Shown here piece after piece: positions 32,740 to 44,924 of a DNA stretch of 64,000 bases. The notes beneath the pieces are model-generated. The model saw nothing but the letters and a program-made list of their open reading frames with translations. It was not told where the DNA came from and made no database searches. This DNA comes from Theobroma cacao (taxonomy: Eukaryota; Streptophyta; Magnoliopsida; Malvales; Malvaceae): contig NC_030854.1 in the NCBI RefSeq assembly GCF_000208745.1, positions 15,624,196 through 15,688,195 on the forward strand, written 5' to 3'. The position numbers were made by a program, and so were the translations under genes. Each line of letters opens with the position of its first letter. The stretch's first letter is position 1.

Positions 32740-32950
32740 TCATGTGCACTCCCACACCGCATATAGCTGGAGTCATCATGTGCACCCCCACATCGCACAT
32801 AGCTAATACCATCGTGTGCACCCCCACATCGTGCATAGCTAATGCCATCGGTGCACCTCCACATCGTACACAAGCAATATCATCATTCACACTCCTGCAC
32901 CCCGTCATCGCCGGCATGTGCACTCCCACACCGCACATGCGCAGTTATAA
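32740..32950 (-). repeat. LTR minisatellite of the C solo LTR, about 5 units
   Basis: Units of about 38-40 bp, core GTGCACCCCCACATCGCACAT followed by AGCTAATACCATC. The array is flanked on both sides by (AT)n runs. Confidence 0.85.
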
Positions 32951-32979
32951 TTATCACACAATATTAACTATCAATACAC

Positions 32980-32982
<3 letters not shown>

Positions 32983-33012
<30 letters not shown>
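32983..33012. repeat. (AT)n microsatellite
   Basis: About 15 uninterrupted AT units at the edge of the LTR minisatellite; a shorter run lies at 32698-32711. TATATATA runs sit at the same place in the C LTRs (5288-5300, 12960-12972) and the C' LTR (14700-14713). Confidence 0.95.
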
Positions 33013-33014
<2 letters not shown>

Positions 33015-33262
33015 ACATAATATAGGAGCACAAGGATTCATCATATTACACATTCATAACATACAGCGTTTCATCAAGGGCTTGTTCACATGCATATTTT
33101 GAGAAAAGTTCAGTAAAATATTTCAAGTAATTCAACCAAATACATATTCATTTATCCCAAAACAATTTAATGCAAGTTCACTCACATGTCTTTGTTAATG
33201 CTTGTGGATCGACTCCAACTTCAACTAATGCTCCGTGTGGAGGTGTAGGGCCTTGTTGGAAC

Positions 33263-33506
33263 CTATCACACACAATAGCATCACACTAACTCAATTGACA
33301 TGAATATTATTCCAAAAGCTCTTTTCCTAAATCAAGTTTTGCTAGTTATTCCTAACTAGCTTCCAATTACCATTTGACTAGTCATTAGTTTACACTACTC
33401 TAGTCACATTAAGAATAAATAAACAACCCTCAACAAATAAACAACCCACAACTCTAATTATTGGCCATCATCAACAGCTTAAAATCAAACCTAACTCACT
33501 ACTCAC
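33263..33506 (-). other. Putative leader intron in the C solo LTR (244 bp)
   Basis: On the minus strand: CACTAAG/GTGAGTAG ... GTGATAG/GTTCCAAC. Position and borders correspond to 4617-4833 and 60802-61015. The AAG/GTGAGT border is a close match to the plant 5' splice consensus. Confidence 0.6.
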
Positions 33507-34232
33507 CTTAGTGGTTTTGCAGTTGAATTCCTTTCCAAGAGTTTATCAAGCTATTATGGAAAGTCTCTTTTTGTCTTTACAATGTCCAACTAGTGAGAGA
33601 AAGTATTGAGGAAAGACTTTTGAGGGTTCTTGAGGTGTAGAAGCGAAAGAGCACAAAGAATCCTATGAAAAAGTGAACCAAAGCATGAGAATTGAAGTTG
33701 TTTTGAGAAAATTATGGAGGTATCAAGAGATGGTTTCCATGGAAGATGGAAAACATGAAATAGAGAAGAAAATCAAGAAGAAGAAGAAGAAGCTATTGGA
33801 AGTGAGGAGAAAGTGCTGGAAAAATTTGATATTTATCCTATAATTGACTGAAGTTCTACTTATTAACAAAAATGCCATTGCATAGTTGACTTTGCCTTCT
33901 TCTTCCCTTTTGCTCAAAATTTTTACTCTTTTGACACTGAGAAAAGGTCCATAATAGATTGGGGGTACTCAAGTTCATGAAAACTTAATAATTTAGACCT
34001 TGAGCTCTAAAATAACCATTTTGCCCCTAATGTGGAAATTATCGTTATTGCTATTTTCTTCATTTATTTCATTATTATATACATCATTCATTTATTCTTT
34101 ACATCAACTTAAACCTTAATAATATTAGAAAAACTCACTTCTAGGAGCTCACCAATGAAATGACAAAACTACCCCTAATCTGTGTCATTGTGTCTCCCTC
34201 CATCACATGCCTATAAAGGTCGAGGTTTCACA

Positions 34233-34774
34233 TAGAGATAATTCAAGAGACTACCAACAAGATACCATTAATTAGAGAAAGCATGTTGATGGCATAAAGT
34301 CATTAAATGTCATATGTCGACCATGGACGTCCACAGTTTGAATTTGAGGCTGGTGACCATGTGTTTTTGAGGGTTTTGACAACCAAAGGCATTATGAAGT
34401 TTGGCAAGAAGGGCAAGTTGAGCCCAAGGTATATTGGACCTTTCGAGATTCTTGAGAGAATTGGCATGGTAGCTTGTCAATTAGCACTTGCACTGGATCT
34501 AGCTAGTGTTCATCCTGTGTTTCATGTTTTGGTACTACGAAAGTACGAAGCAAACCCATCTCATGTGATTCAGCACGAGTCACTTTAGCTAGGAGATGAT
34601 TGGAGTTACAAAGAGGTATTGATAGCCATTTTAGATAGGCAAGTTAAGAAATTATGCTCCAAGGACGTAACATTGATCAAGGTACAGTGGCACAATCATG
34701 CAAGCAATGAGGTAACTTGGGAAGCAAAGAACGATATGTGAGAGCGATACTCGCATTTGTTGAATGAAGGTTAG
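34233..34774 (+). pseudogene. Integrase C-terminus and chromodomain-like tail of the B element
   Basis: Resumes after the C solo LTR with a decayed QETTNK-type block. Then come FEAGDHVFLRVLTTKGIMKFGKKGKLSPRYIGPFEILERIG (34339-34460), HPVFHVLVLRKY, a stop at 34586, and the tail VQWHNHASNEVTWEAK near 34683-34730 that parallels the chromodomain-like end of the C element. It ends LLNEG with TAG at 34772-34774, apart from a TGA near 34739. Confidence 0.85.
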
Positions 34775-34806
34775 TACACTATATAAATAAGAGGATAAAT
34801 TTTCAT

Positions 34807-34819
34807 AAAGGGGGAAGAA
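34807..34819 (+). other. Polypurine tract of the B element
   Basis: AAAGGGGGAAGAA directly precedes the 3' LTR start TGTGAAATCCC at 34820. It confirms the orientation and 3' end of the B element. Confidence 0.85.
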
Positions 34820-35023
34820 TGTGAAATCCCACCTTGATGTATGATGCTAAGTTAAGAAATCCATAGGTGAGCATGTTGGTTTCATGTTTTTAACATTCAA
34901 AACTAAGTTTTAATCTTGGAAAATTTCATTGTTTGATGCATTAAGATGATTTGCTAAGTTTGGTGTTAAAAGGAGCCTAATTGGAGAAGTTTCTAATGTT
35001 TATTTTTGCTTATTGGAGCCTAT

Positions 35024-35250
35024 TTATCGATAGATGTTCTTTATCTATCGATAGATTCAACCTAAAAAAGTTTTCTTAAAAGAGCACTGAAAAACATATA
35101 TGGATAGATGGCTAGATGTACCCATACATAGCTAAATCTATTGATAGATGGACATATCTATCGATAAATAGTAACTAGATAGCTTTTTAAAAAAATCCTT
35201 AAGCCTATCTATCGATAGATGACCCTAATCTATCAATAGATGACACTGTT
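35024..35250 (+). repeat. ATCGAT palindrome cluster, B 3' LTR
   Basis: Seven or eight copies of CATCTATCGATAGATG, including TATCGATAGATG (35025), CTATCGATAGATTC (35046), CTATTGATAGATGG, CTATCGATAAATAG and CTATCGATAGATGACC (35209). Positions correspond to those in the B solo LTR at 20797-21026. Confidence 0.85.
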
Positions 35251-36436
35251 TTAGAAAAATAAAAGTTTTCGCACTTCAAACTATAATTAGGTCACATGTT
35301 ACAAGGGTTCGCAACCCTTAACCATTTTTTCAAGGTATTTTCTCAACCCTAAGCCCTCTCTAAGACATTTTCATTTTCAACCTAAATCACAATTTTTGAT
35401 AATTTTAAGCTTGATTTTAAGTTTTTATGAACAAAATGACATTTTCAACTTTGAAATCTTCAAATCTTTATTTTTAGATTTTAAAAACATGGTTTTGTTG
35501 CCCAAATTATTCTATGGATTTTTAAGCTCATACTTTTGTGATTTTCTAAACGTCAAAGCTCAACTAAGGTAAGCATGAAGGATTTATGGGTTTTTATGTA
35601 GTATTTAGTTATAGTAATAGTGGATTTAAGCTAGAATATTAGTTTTAGTTGAATTTGATTAGTTTCGAAAATGCTTAGAATGGGTATTACAAAATTTTAA
35701 ATCTAGAGATTGATTATTATAATCATTGAATGTTAGGAATGACTGAACACACTAGGGAATTCACTGGAGAAAGTATGATTGGAGCTAGAGGTTGAATCTC
35801 CAAATAAGTGAGTAGATACACCTCTTCAAGTATTTTAATACATAAAGTGAGCATGATTTTTATGGGAATTATTTGTTGTGCATGATGAAATAGTATTTTG
35901 AAGAATGGTTATCAATGGATTTAAGTTTCAAGGATTTCAACTACTAATTGAAATAATGACTAATGGATTTGATTTAATGATGATTGATTGTGTATTGACA
36001 TCAATGGTTTTCCAATCCTTTGCGAATCTACTATGTATTAGTTTCCAACAAAGGGGACAAGCCTTTTCAAATGTTTTCCTTTAAGATGAGATGAATGGTA
36101 TGATGTACATGCTTGACATGATGTAGCATGTAAGGTATGATGGAAGCATGAGTTCCATTTATGAGATTATGACATGAATGCCATGAGATGTATGTGTTCT
36201 AAAGGTCATGTACACTATGGGCTAAACATGTGAATGATTTATGACATTATGACATGAATGCCATGAGCTTATAGACAATTAAGGCTTGATAAATGTTATT
36301 TGTGATATGTTATGGATATATGGAATGATAAAGGCATGATGGCCTCATTGTGGATTTGCATTCCGTCCAAGGGATTAATTCCGAGCATTGGTCTGACTTA
36401 TGGTTGAGTGGAGTTCTATCCCCTTGTGACTATGTG

Positions 36437-39158
36437 TGTAAAACCCGACCCTATAAACACATGTCATGACATACATGCACTGAGTAGCATGTTATTACGC
36501 TAGGAAAGTTCCTAAGAATAGACGAAACCCAGTATTATACCTAACGGTACACTTGAGTTGATTTAACCTCGAACTAGTTCAAATAGGAATCGTAGGATGA
36601 AATTTAATATTTTATAGTCCAGGAATGAGTAAAAATGATTGTTCGGAGTTGAGGGTTCATTTAGGGATAAATTGAAAATTTTGATGTTTAGGGGCAAAAT
36701 TGTCATTTTGCCACCTAAGATAATAATTTGATCATGGAGTGAAATTTTTGGCCAAGATTAACTATTTGGAGTATAATTTAATGATAGGAAGTGAAAATTT
36801 TCAAAATATAGGGGCAAAACGGTAATTTTGTCGTCTTGGGGTAAAAACCGTAATTTTCACCACCCAAAACTTGTCAAAATCATAGGATTTATTTATTTTT
36901 GGTATGAATAACTATGGTATTCTAAGAGGTGAAAAATTGAAGTTTAAAGGATGAAATTTTAAAAATGAGCCAACGGGAAAGTGACACCTAGCACTTTTTA
37001 ATGATTTAATATTATTTTAATGAAAAGTCAGCCCATTTAAACCCCATATTAAGTGATGGCCGGCCATAAGGAGATAACAAGAGAGACAATAGAGAGGAAA
37101 GGAAGAAAAGAGAAAAACCAAAGGAAAACTAGAAAATTCAAAGGGGAAATCGCGTTTTTCGTCCATTTACGGGTCTAACGGTAAGATTTTTCAACTTTAG
37201 CTTGATTTCTACCTTTCCTATGCCTTTATTTCCATTGAGCATGCTTGAGGAGAGAGATCAAAAAGTGAAACCAAGGGCTGGCTGAAATTCAAGGGGGAGG
37301 ATTTTGGAATTTTTAGGTTTTGATTCTTAGTTAAATTTGTAGTTTTACTTAGTTAAATGTGTATAGAAATCAAATTGGGCAAGAAAGCATGAAGTTTTCA
37401 CAATACCCACCCTTGGCTGAATGTTCAATGATGTACAATGATGATGAACTGATTTTTATTCTAAGAGAAATGAAGAGAAAATGATGAAAAATGGTTAAAT
37501 GTGATAGAAAAACAAAGTGGAAGATTTACCGAATTAATGTCCCATTTTTGGCCGAATTTTCTAAGGAGAAAAATGAGCTGATTTTGGTGATTTTAGAAGA
37601 TTATTGGCTGATATTTAATGGTTAGGAATGTTGGAGAGAAAAATGGGAAAATTTAAAGCTAAAATAGAGCACGTTAGCAATTTATCGGGTAAAGTGCCAA
37701 AAATAGGTTAATACCGCATTTAAGCCGTTTTAGGCTATTGCATTTCATACCATGCATTAGTATAGGATTTAAGTCAATTATATAGTGATTTAGCATCAAT
37801 GTGGTAAATTGTGAAATTTTTGCACTGTGTCTAGGAGGAGAGCCTTCCAATAAAGGCAAGAAAGTCGTACTCGATGAACAGTGATTGGGGCATCTAGGAA
37901 GCATTTAGTTTGTACAGACGGTGAACAAACCTATTATTATTGTAAATTATCTAAAGTTTATTTTTAAATGCTCTTCATGGATTTTATGAAACGAAAATGA
38001 GATTAAAATGGGATTTTTGATGTTTTAGAAATAAATGTGACAAATAAAAATATATTGTGTTGATTATGAAATTGAGTAATTGGAGGCTGTCAATTTTCTT
38101 GAAAAATATATTTTCCTATGAATGGCTTATGATATATGAGTATATATGTGGCTATATTTGATAATTGCATTGGGAATTTATGTAAGCTATCTTTTACTAT
38201 GCAAGCTGGGTAAAAAAATAAAAGCCACGTTATACTATCAAAAATTTATTAAAGTTGGTGGGTTTAGTCACTATAGTGACGGGTTTTCATGCACTGCCTA
38301 TTAGAAGAGCACGGTAAACCCGGTTATATAGTTACTCTGGTAGTAGAGGCGAGGAGGGCAACTCCCGGGGTAGTGTTAAAGTTTACTTCACGTCGAACCC
38401 CCATGTGAATGTGTAACTCGACCAACGCCAAGGAATGGCTTGTTTTAAAAATAAAAATGTGTTTCACATGTAAATATCTTAACAACCTTGGTGGACTCGG
38501 TTAGATGCCTCGGCTAAGGTATCCCCGAGGATTAGTTTTGGCTTGAGCCTTGTTTTTAATAAAAGTTAGAAGCCTTAACAACTGTTTTAGTAAATTACAA
38601 ATATTTTATGGTTTAAAAAATAAATTGAAAACCTTATGAAATGGTTTGTAATTTGTTGTTTAAACTTGCCTCCATGTTGCTCACCTTTAGATATTTATGA
38701 TAATGTCTGTTTACTCATTGGGATTGCGAAATCTCATCCACCTCATTTCCAAATATTTCAAGCCTGTGGTAACTTGTAGATACTCGATTTTGTCGAGGAT
38801 TCCAGTTGACCCCTCTATCTCACAGATAGTAGGTTTCTATCGCCAACACTTGGTGTATTTATGGGCCACTTGTCATTGTAATTATTATTGTACATTATAA
38901 CTTTGTAAATTATTGTATGTATGAATTTATTTTACTTTTAAGTTACAAAAGATTACTTACACGTGTTTCTATAAATATTGTTTTATATAATAATGTTATA
39001 TTTTTATCTTTTGATTTACCTGAGCCGAAAATGATTGAAAATTGTTTAAAACTGATATGTAAGCCTTGCAGGGTTCCGATTGGTATTTCGGGTAATGAGT
39101 ATCAATCGGGATGTCGAGGTGGTTGTCATGGGCCCAAGAGAGGTTCCGGGTCGTGACA
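36437..39158 (+). mobile_element. Family A solo LTR without a matching TSD
   Basis: TGTAAAACCCGACCC (36437) to CCGGGTCGTGACA (39158), 2,722 bp, very close to the A copy at 16802-19626. It carries the leader intron at 37181-37834. The flanking 5-mers are ATGTG and TTTGT, which do not match. Either the TSD has decayed or the solo LTR arose by recombination between two different insertions. Confidence 0.88.
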
Positions 39159-40024
39159 TTTGTTCTCCACCAGTAGCTTTGCTTTGATTGTGATTTAATT
39201 CTCTGTCAATTGGCCATCGAGTGTGATTTGACTATGTCCAAGGGAGGACCGCTAGATCATTTGATTTGATATGTGTACGATATGAGACAACCTACGAGAA
39301 GCTTAGACATATTTGATTTGAAATCAATATGATACTTCGGCAACTAGAGTGTGCCGTGCAAAGTGATCCAAATTACTTTTAATGGCTTTGATGAAATGAT
39401 TTATGTGAAGGTATTTGGAGACATTGGTGATGATGATATGCCCCCATATTAGGGACTGTGGGGATGATGATATGCCCCAATACTTGGAAATGTCTGATAG
39501 ATTATGTGTATGCAATGATAGTGCAATTTTTTTCTGTGTTTTATATATGTATGATTTTGATTATCTGCACCACTCACTAAGTATTAAAGTACTCATCCAT
39601 TTGTGTACCATGTACATATAAATAGACACTGAGCCACATGGTAAATGTTGTCCGGTGATGGACTAATCTTGGCATCTAGTAGGTTCCTAGCCGCTATTTC
39701 ACTTGGCTACATTACTCATGAGCTTCTGCTCTATTCTTAGTTTATTGTGTATGTAAGCACATTGTGCTGTATGAACTTGTGTAAAGGTTGCTACGTACGT
39801 ACCCGCTGTAGATGGCCAATGTATGGCCTTATGAATATTTGTATGAATTATGTGCTAGGGATAATGTATTATGTTTGAACTTAAATTTTATTTTTGCATA
39901 TTTGGTTATGAAATCCCTTAGCTATGTGTTATATGATTTTGAACTTTAAGGCTTGCTCGGGTCTAGTGGGTTTGCCTATTGGGCTAGTATGCTGGTCACG
40001 AACACATAGGTTTTGGTTGTGACA

Positions 40025-40432
40025 CATTCTAATGCCAAAGTGCTTTATAATGCTTCTCACTTATGCTTGAATGTTAAAATTCACAATTGATATCAAGATT
40101 TTTTTTCCAAACATTGATATCAAGCTTTAGGCATTTTCTATTAGCATCTAGATTTATGTTTACATCAAGCTTCATATTACCTCTCCTTCACATGAGCTTA
40201 AAATTGATTATTGTTTCCCAAATGTGTTTGAACTTTAAAGTTAATATACTTGGAATGCTTAATGGTAAAGGGAGCTTTACCAATTGATATAATGAGTTTT
40301 AAATGATCCTATCCCTTAGTATTCATTTTGTGCTTATTGTTGGTCTCAAAGAGAGTGCTAGATAGAGGTGAATAGCACTTTCAGAATAACACGAAAATTC
40401 TTTCTAAGTTAAGAGCTAATTGAGGGAATTTA
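40025..40432. other. Unassigned AT-rich repeat-like sequence
   Basis: No coding region, LTR terminus or tandem repeat was recognised. It contains two copies of TTGATATCAAG (40087 and 40116), which is itself a palindrome. A 66-codon open frame here has no recognisable similarity. Confidence 0.4.
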
Positions 40433-40760
40433 TGTAATGACCACTTCTCGATCGCTCCCGGCATCTGAGTCTCACGAGAGAACCCGCCAAGTCCTGAACA
40501 AGCCTTAATTAAAACTTTAGTTATTACTTCATATTCATGCCATCATCTATGAAATTACTTTGAACCATATAACTTTTTGTAATAAGAATTGAACATAAAT
40601 CGTAATAAGCCATCTTATCATTTATTCACCATAATCGAAAGAATACATTATAGTCTATAATTATCCACCTTCACATTTACATTGACACTATTTACAAATA
40701 CATCATGCTATGAACGACTCTACCTCTAGTAGTGGAGTGACTCGGAACAAAGGGCTATGA
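40433..40760 (-). mobile_element. LTR end of a further family (fragment)
   Basis: Begins TGTAATGACCACTTCTCG; on the minus strand this would be an LTR 3' end, GAAGTGGTCATTACA. The order of a GGCTTGTTC block and an ATCATGCTATGA block resembles the ends of the other LTRs. Only about 330 bp remain before the A fragment at 40761, so the family cannot be defined. Confidence 0.4.
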
Positions 40761-41667
40761 TGTCACGACCCGGTACTCCTTTCGAGCCAGTGACAACTAC
40801 CGCGATGTCTCGATAGACATTCATTACCCGGAATATAAACCGAAACCTCGCAAGGCTCTTGCATCAATTTTATGTCTCCCCTGTGAGCAACAGTTATTAA
40901 ATATCATGTTTTAAGGGAATATAAACTTTTTTTAAATCAAAAACAAACAAAAAGTAATTTCTGCCACATAGGGGTATTTTGGTCATTTTTAAAAAAAATT
41001 TTGAAACCTGCTGAAAATACAATATACAATCGAAAAATATACATTTCTTATCTAAAAATAATTTTAGTAATCTAGATCATCCATTTAAAATGAAATTATG
41101 GCTAATCAAACTAAATAAAATATTAAATAAAATATTCCATTTTCTTATAAAACAATATTTATAGAATCCTGCATAAACAAATTTTGTAGCGTAAGAGCAA
41201 AATAAATTCATATATATAATAGCACACTAAACCAGGTATACAAAAATATTCTACAATGACATGTGGGCCCCAAAATAACCAAAAATATACAAGACTGTAG
41301 ACCTTGGATTTCTAAGGATGCAAATCCAAAAGCAACCCTTAACAACATCGGTTGTCTACAGACTATCTTGAGCCTGAAATAGGTAAAAAGAAAGGGTGAG
41401 CTTTTATAAACCCAGTGAGTAAGCAAAGTTNACAACATCGGTTGTCTACAGACTATCTTGAGCCTGAAATAGGTAAAAAGAAAGGGTGAGTTTTATAAAC
41501 CCAGTGAGTAAGCAAAATTCATTTATAACATCTAAGCCGAGTAAATGGAGACAATTAAATCATTCCATCATAATATGATTCATAACATTTAAAACTCATT
41601 TCAATTCATATTAAACAATTACATTTCATCAAATAATCAACAAGGCTTATGTTTCTCTTAAAAACTT
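40761..41667 (-). mobile_element. Family A LTR fragment with an assembly join
   Basis: Starts TGTCACGACCCGG, the 3' end of an A LTR read in reverse. It follows the A order (CCGCGATGTCTCG, CTCGCAAGG, GCATAAACA, TGAGCCTGAAAT) to about 41667 (TCTTAAAAACTT), where it changes abruptly to B LTR sequence. The N at 41431 and the duplication around it are described separately. The front part of this LTR is missing. Confidence 0.8.
41342..41518. other. Direct duplication around a single N (probable assembly artefact)
   Basis: 41342-41430 and 41432-41518 are the same about 88-bp sequence, differing by one inserted C and one G/A change, and are separated by the only N in the window. This is what two overlapping contig ends left unmerged would look like. 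Other A LTRs have the segment once. Confidence 0.85.
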
Positions 41668-44576
41668 ATGAGATGAGTAAGCATGTATGTGATGTACATT
41701 CCACATACTAAATGCTATAAGTATAAGAGTTTAATGACTGCAATTGATTCTACTCATAGGGGGTGTAGTGATGACTTCACTCTTATGATACATCATAAAC
41801 ACACAAGGTGCAATAAGTTTATACATTGCCAGCCCAAGATTAATGGGGCTTGTGCCATCACAATGTGTGAGTTCAATGTCAGTGGAATGATTATGATTAT
41901 TATCTTTATGATATGTTGCATGTTAAGTTCATCTTGATTAATGTTTAAGATCCACAGTCTATGTTAGCATGAGAATGTAATTAGAGAAATGAAATGAGCT
42001 ATAGAGATAGTCCCAAGTGGTAAGGGGACTTAAGGAATGGCAAAAATACACAATTTTGCCCAAAAAATAGAGTTTCAAAGGCTATTGATCAATACATGTA
42101 AAACATCTATCGATACACAGCATACAGAATGCAACAAAAAGCATTCTGCTTCAAATCTATCGATAGATGCTTATCATCAATCGATAGATGAGTTCTAGAA
42201 TTGTATGTATTGGCTTGTTTGAAAGCTTTTTAAAGGTAACAAGATTTTCCAATGATTATTCATACTTGTTGACATCATATATGCTATGTAAATGTGTTTA
42301 AACACCATGTTTCATGAGATTAAAGGTTAAATTGATCATAAATGGCATGAGATTATAAGTGCATGATTATGAAACATTCTTATCCCATAGTCTGTCCCCT
42401 TCTCATATCCACTCAAGAAGTTTTTGTGACCCACACGTTATTTTCCCTTTTTATTTTGTCATAGATCAGTGATAGCAGTCTGATAGCAGCTAGTGTCACA
42501 GATACAAGTGTTGGTAGGTGTCTAGCAGTCATTGACGAGTCAGTATTTGATTATGTTTATGGATTACGAATAAGTTTTGCTAATGTAGCCTTGTTGGGGA
42601 TTTAAATCATGCTAAGATGACTCATACGCAGTGAAATATTATTAAAATTTTAATCCCCAAAGCCATAGATCACTTTAATTGAAACTAATCTATAAAAACC
42701 ACAAGAGAAATTTTGACATACCTGAAAGTTTGCTTTCTTTGTTGAAGTCTGCCTTGGCTTTTTTTTTTTTTTGTACACTAGCTAGGACTTATCAAACCAT
42801 AACAGCATAGTTGTCCTGCCTCTAATGGTGATCCACAAAATGATTTGTTGAAATCTCGCAATGAAGAGTGTGTGAATCCTTACGTCAAAGTTTGTGCTAG
42901 CAAACTTTCAACTTTGAGCTCCCTTGTTTTTATCTCTTTTTAGCTATGATCTATCTCAACACATGAGAAAATAAAATAAAACTCTTCTATATATAAGAGG
43001 CGACCAAGGGATTCTTTTATAGAGTGAATTGACCTACTTAATATTCAACAAGGATTATAGAATGTCTTGGGCTAATTGGGCCTTTATTTAATACTCCATC
43101 AAATCATTTTTGATTTATCCCAATACTTAATTTGATTTACACCAATATTTAATTAGATTAAGCCTCTATAAAATCAATTAGATCACATTCAATTGAACTC
43201 AAATTAATTTCAACAATTCACCTTATATGTGTGACCCATTAGGTTCCCAACATGTTGGCAATAAATATAAATTAATTCAATTAAAATTTATATTTATATT
43301 TATAGTTCATGAGTGGCATCTAGCAATACATCATGACTATCCAAATGTCAAGAGAGTCAATATGATTTGACTAACCTTTCAGTATATAGTATCTTAGTGT
43401 AATTTAATCTTTTCATCATATATTCTAGATAGATAGAAAGCCTGGCTCAGTGTCTACTTTCTAACTCATCCATATTAGTCTTGTAGCTTCTATGTTGACT
43501 TATCAAGATTACCTCGGCCAAGGACTTTTAATCAATATAAGGCAAGAGCAAATAAGATATGTCCCCTTCAAATCACTTGGGGTTATGAATCCTCTCTAGA
43601 CTACTCATTCATCTTCTCATGCTTTATGCCATACCCAAAAGCATCCTGTTTAAGCATCTGGTAACCTCTAGACCCGTAGAGGTGAAATCAAAGCATAACA
43701 ATTCACATACAAGATGACCTGGTATCACCAATCTAAGAATTACTTACACTACTGACACATGAGAGTATTTTCATAGACACTTGAGTGAAATACCAAATGG
43801 AACTCTCGTAGTGAGTCATGTTAAGTGAACTTGTTCCTTAACAAGCACCAACATACTATCCCCAAGTATCTCACATACTCCAACCTATGAGATCAATTGG
43901 TTACTACTAAAGTAAGGAGGGTTAGCATGTACTAGCCTTTGAGCATTGTCAATGCCCTTATTCTTGACAATACAATGACCATACTTAGGAACAAGGCTTT
44001 GATGCATAAGAATCTCATAATTATAACCTTTATAATTTTTTTGCAAGGCCATTATATTCCAAGGACTTTATTTATATAAGTCTCTCATAACTCTTTATAG
44101 ATAAACTCATGGATAAAGAAATACCTCATACATTATATAAAATATCCATAATGTTTTTAACATGAAATATGACTAATTAATGTAGTGTTTTACAAGCACA
44201 AAATCGATTGCCTTGCAGGGCTTAAAATAACAAGCCTATGTTTGGGCATTTTACATTAAGAATGTTACGTATGAGATTATGGTAATGTCTCGAGAGCCTA
44301 CACAGACACCTGAGGGGGTGGTTGATCGCTAATGTTATTGTGCATTGTGACAGTGACACTTTTTCATATGTATATATATACATATATATATCAAATGCTT
44401 GAACTTATGGAATTAAGTTGTGAAGTTCCTTACTTGTATAATGAGTAGTATGAATGCATGCATGATGATTTCGTATGTAAATGGATGTTATAAGTTGCTT
44501 CCACATGTAATGATGAATGTTTAATGATGTTGATGATAAGAGGCTTGCTTGGACTTAGCGAGTTATGCTCATTAGG
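41668..44576 (+). mobile_element. Family B LTR fragment, split by a copia-like solo LTR
   Basis: From GAGATGAGTAAGCATG it matches the B solo LTR from about 22093. It includes the GGTGTAGTGATGACTTCACTC block that is uninterrupted here but broken at 22169 in the other copy, a palindrome cluster (42084-42192), and the GTGACCCACACGTTATTTT block. It resumes after the insert 42592-44232 and stops at GCTCATTAGGG (about 44576) shortly before the expected LTR end. The front half is missing. Confidence 0.82.
42592..44232 (-). mobile_element. Solo LTR, probably Ty1/copia
   Basis: TGTTGGGGATTT (42592) to TTAAAATAACA (44232), 1,641 bp, with a perfect TSD AGCCT (42587-42591 and 44233-44237). Excising it rejoins the B LTR (GTAGCCTATGTTTGGGC). 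On the minus strand it has a TATATATA box near 42990 and ends AAATCCCCAACA. The 5'-TGTT...AACA-3' termini and the leader style resemble Ty1/copia LTRs, but there is no coding region to prove it. A diverged relative lies at 2300-3370. Confidence 0.85.
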
Positions 44577-44924
44577 GTTCCTGCATTATCGAATTTTCAC
44601 GCAATTGCATGTTATCGCAGAAAAGTAATATAGTAAAAGTAGAGTATTGTTCCCACAGGGATTCATTTCTAAATTTTTACTAAGTACTAAAATTTTATAA
44701 CAAATCAATCTTATTTAAGGAACTGAAATTAGAAAAAAAATTAATTCAAACAAAATTAAAATAAACAATAAATTAACCAACATAAAGTAAATATAGTTAA
44801 GGAAGACAATATACTAAAAATCTAGGATAATTGGTTTTACACCTTGTACTTTGCTATGTTGACTAATAAAACTTATCGAATACCAATCGAGGTTAATTGG
44901 AGTGTTTAAGAGTGATGAAGGGTG
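44577..44924. other. Unassigned sequence between two LTR fragments
   Basis: AT-rich. It includes GTTCCCACAGGGATTC near 44648, a phrase seen at the edge of some plant retroelements, but no LTR ends, coding region or tandem repeats could be defined. Confidence 0.35.

Larger units (their letters stand above)
31628..34232 (-). mobile_element. Family C solo LTR inside the B element's integrase
   Basis: TGTCATAGCCC (31628) to GAGGTTTCACA (34232); on the minus strand TGTGAAACCTCGACC...GGGCTATGACA, 2,605 bp. Flanks TAAAG (31623-31627) and TAGAG (34233-34237) form a TSD with one change. Integrase reads on either side. Contents on the minus strand: TATA-like GGATAAATATC near 33830, putative leader intron 33263-33506, minisatellite 32740-32950, a 74-bp tandem palindromic repeat 32266-32610, and the C-type end. 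Confidence 0.92.
15868..40024 (+). mobile_element. Old family B Ty3/gypsy element, 5' truncated, with many insertions
   Basis: Protease, RT, RNase H and integrase remnants, a polypurine tract and a 3' LTR can be followed on the plus strand across 24 kb once five inserts are set aside: A solo LTR 16802-19626, B solo LTR 20523-31101, C solo LTR 31628-34232, and A solo LTR 36437-39158 in the 3' LTR; the B solo LTR also carries its own inserts. The 5' LTR, primer-binding site and gag are absent; recognisable protease starts near 15980. 15868-15980 is unassigned. Insertion order makes this one of the oldest layers here. Confidence 0.85.
34820..40024 (+). repeat. 3' LTR of the B element, split by an A solo LTR
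   Basis: Front part 34820-36436 matches the B solo LTR front (TGTGAAATCCCACC, ATCGAT palindromes at 35024-35250, leader sites ACTAAG/GTAAGC at 35570). The back part 39159-40024 ends GGTTTTGGTTGTGACA and has the GGCTTGCTCGGGTCTAGTGG terminal block. The middle of that back part (39159-39900) does not match the other B copies, so this is a divergent subtype or has been rearranged. It contains two copies of GATGATGATATGCCCC (39427, 39465). Confidence 0.75.
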
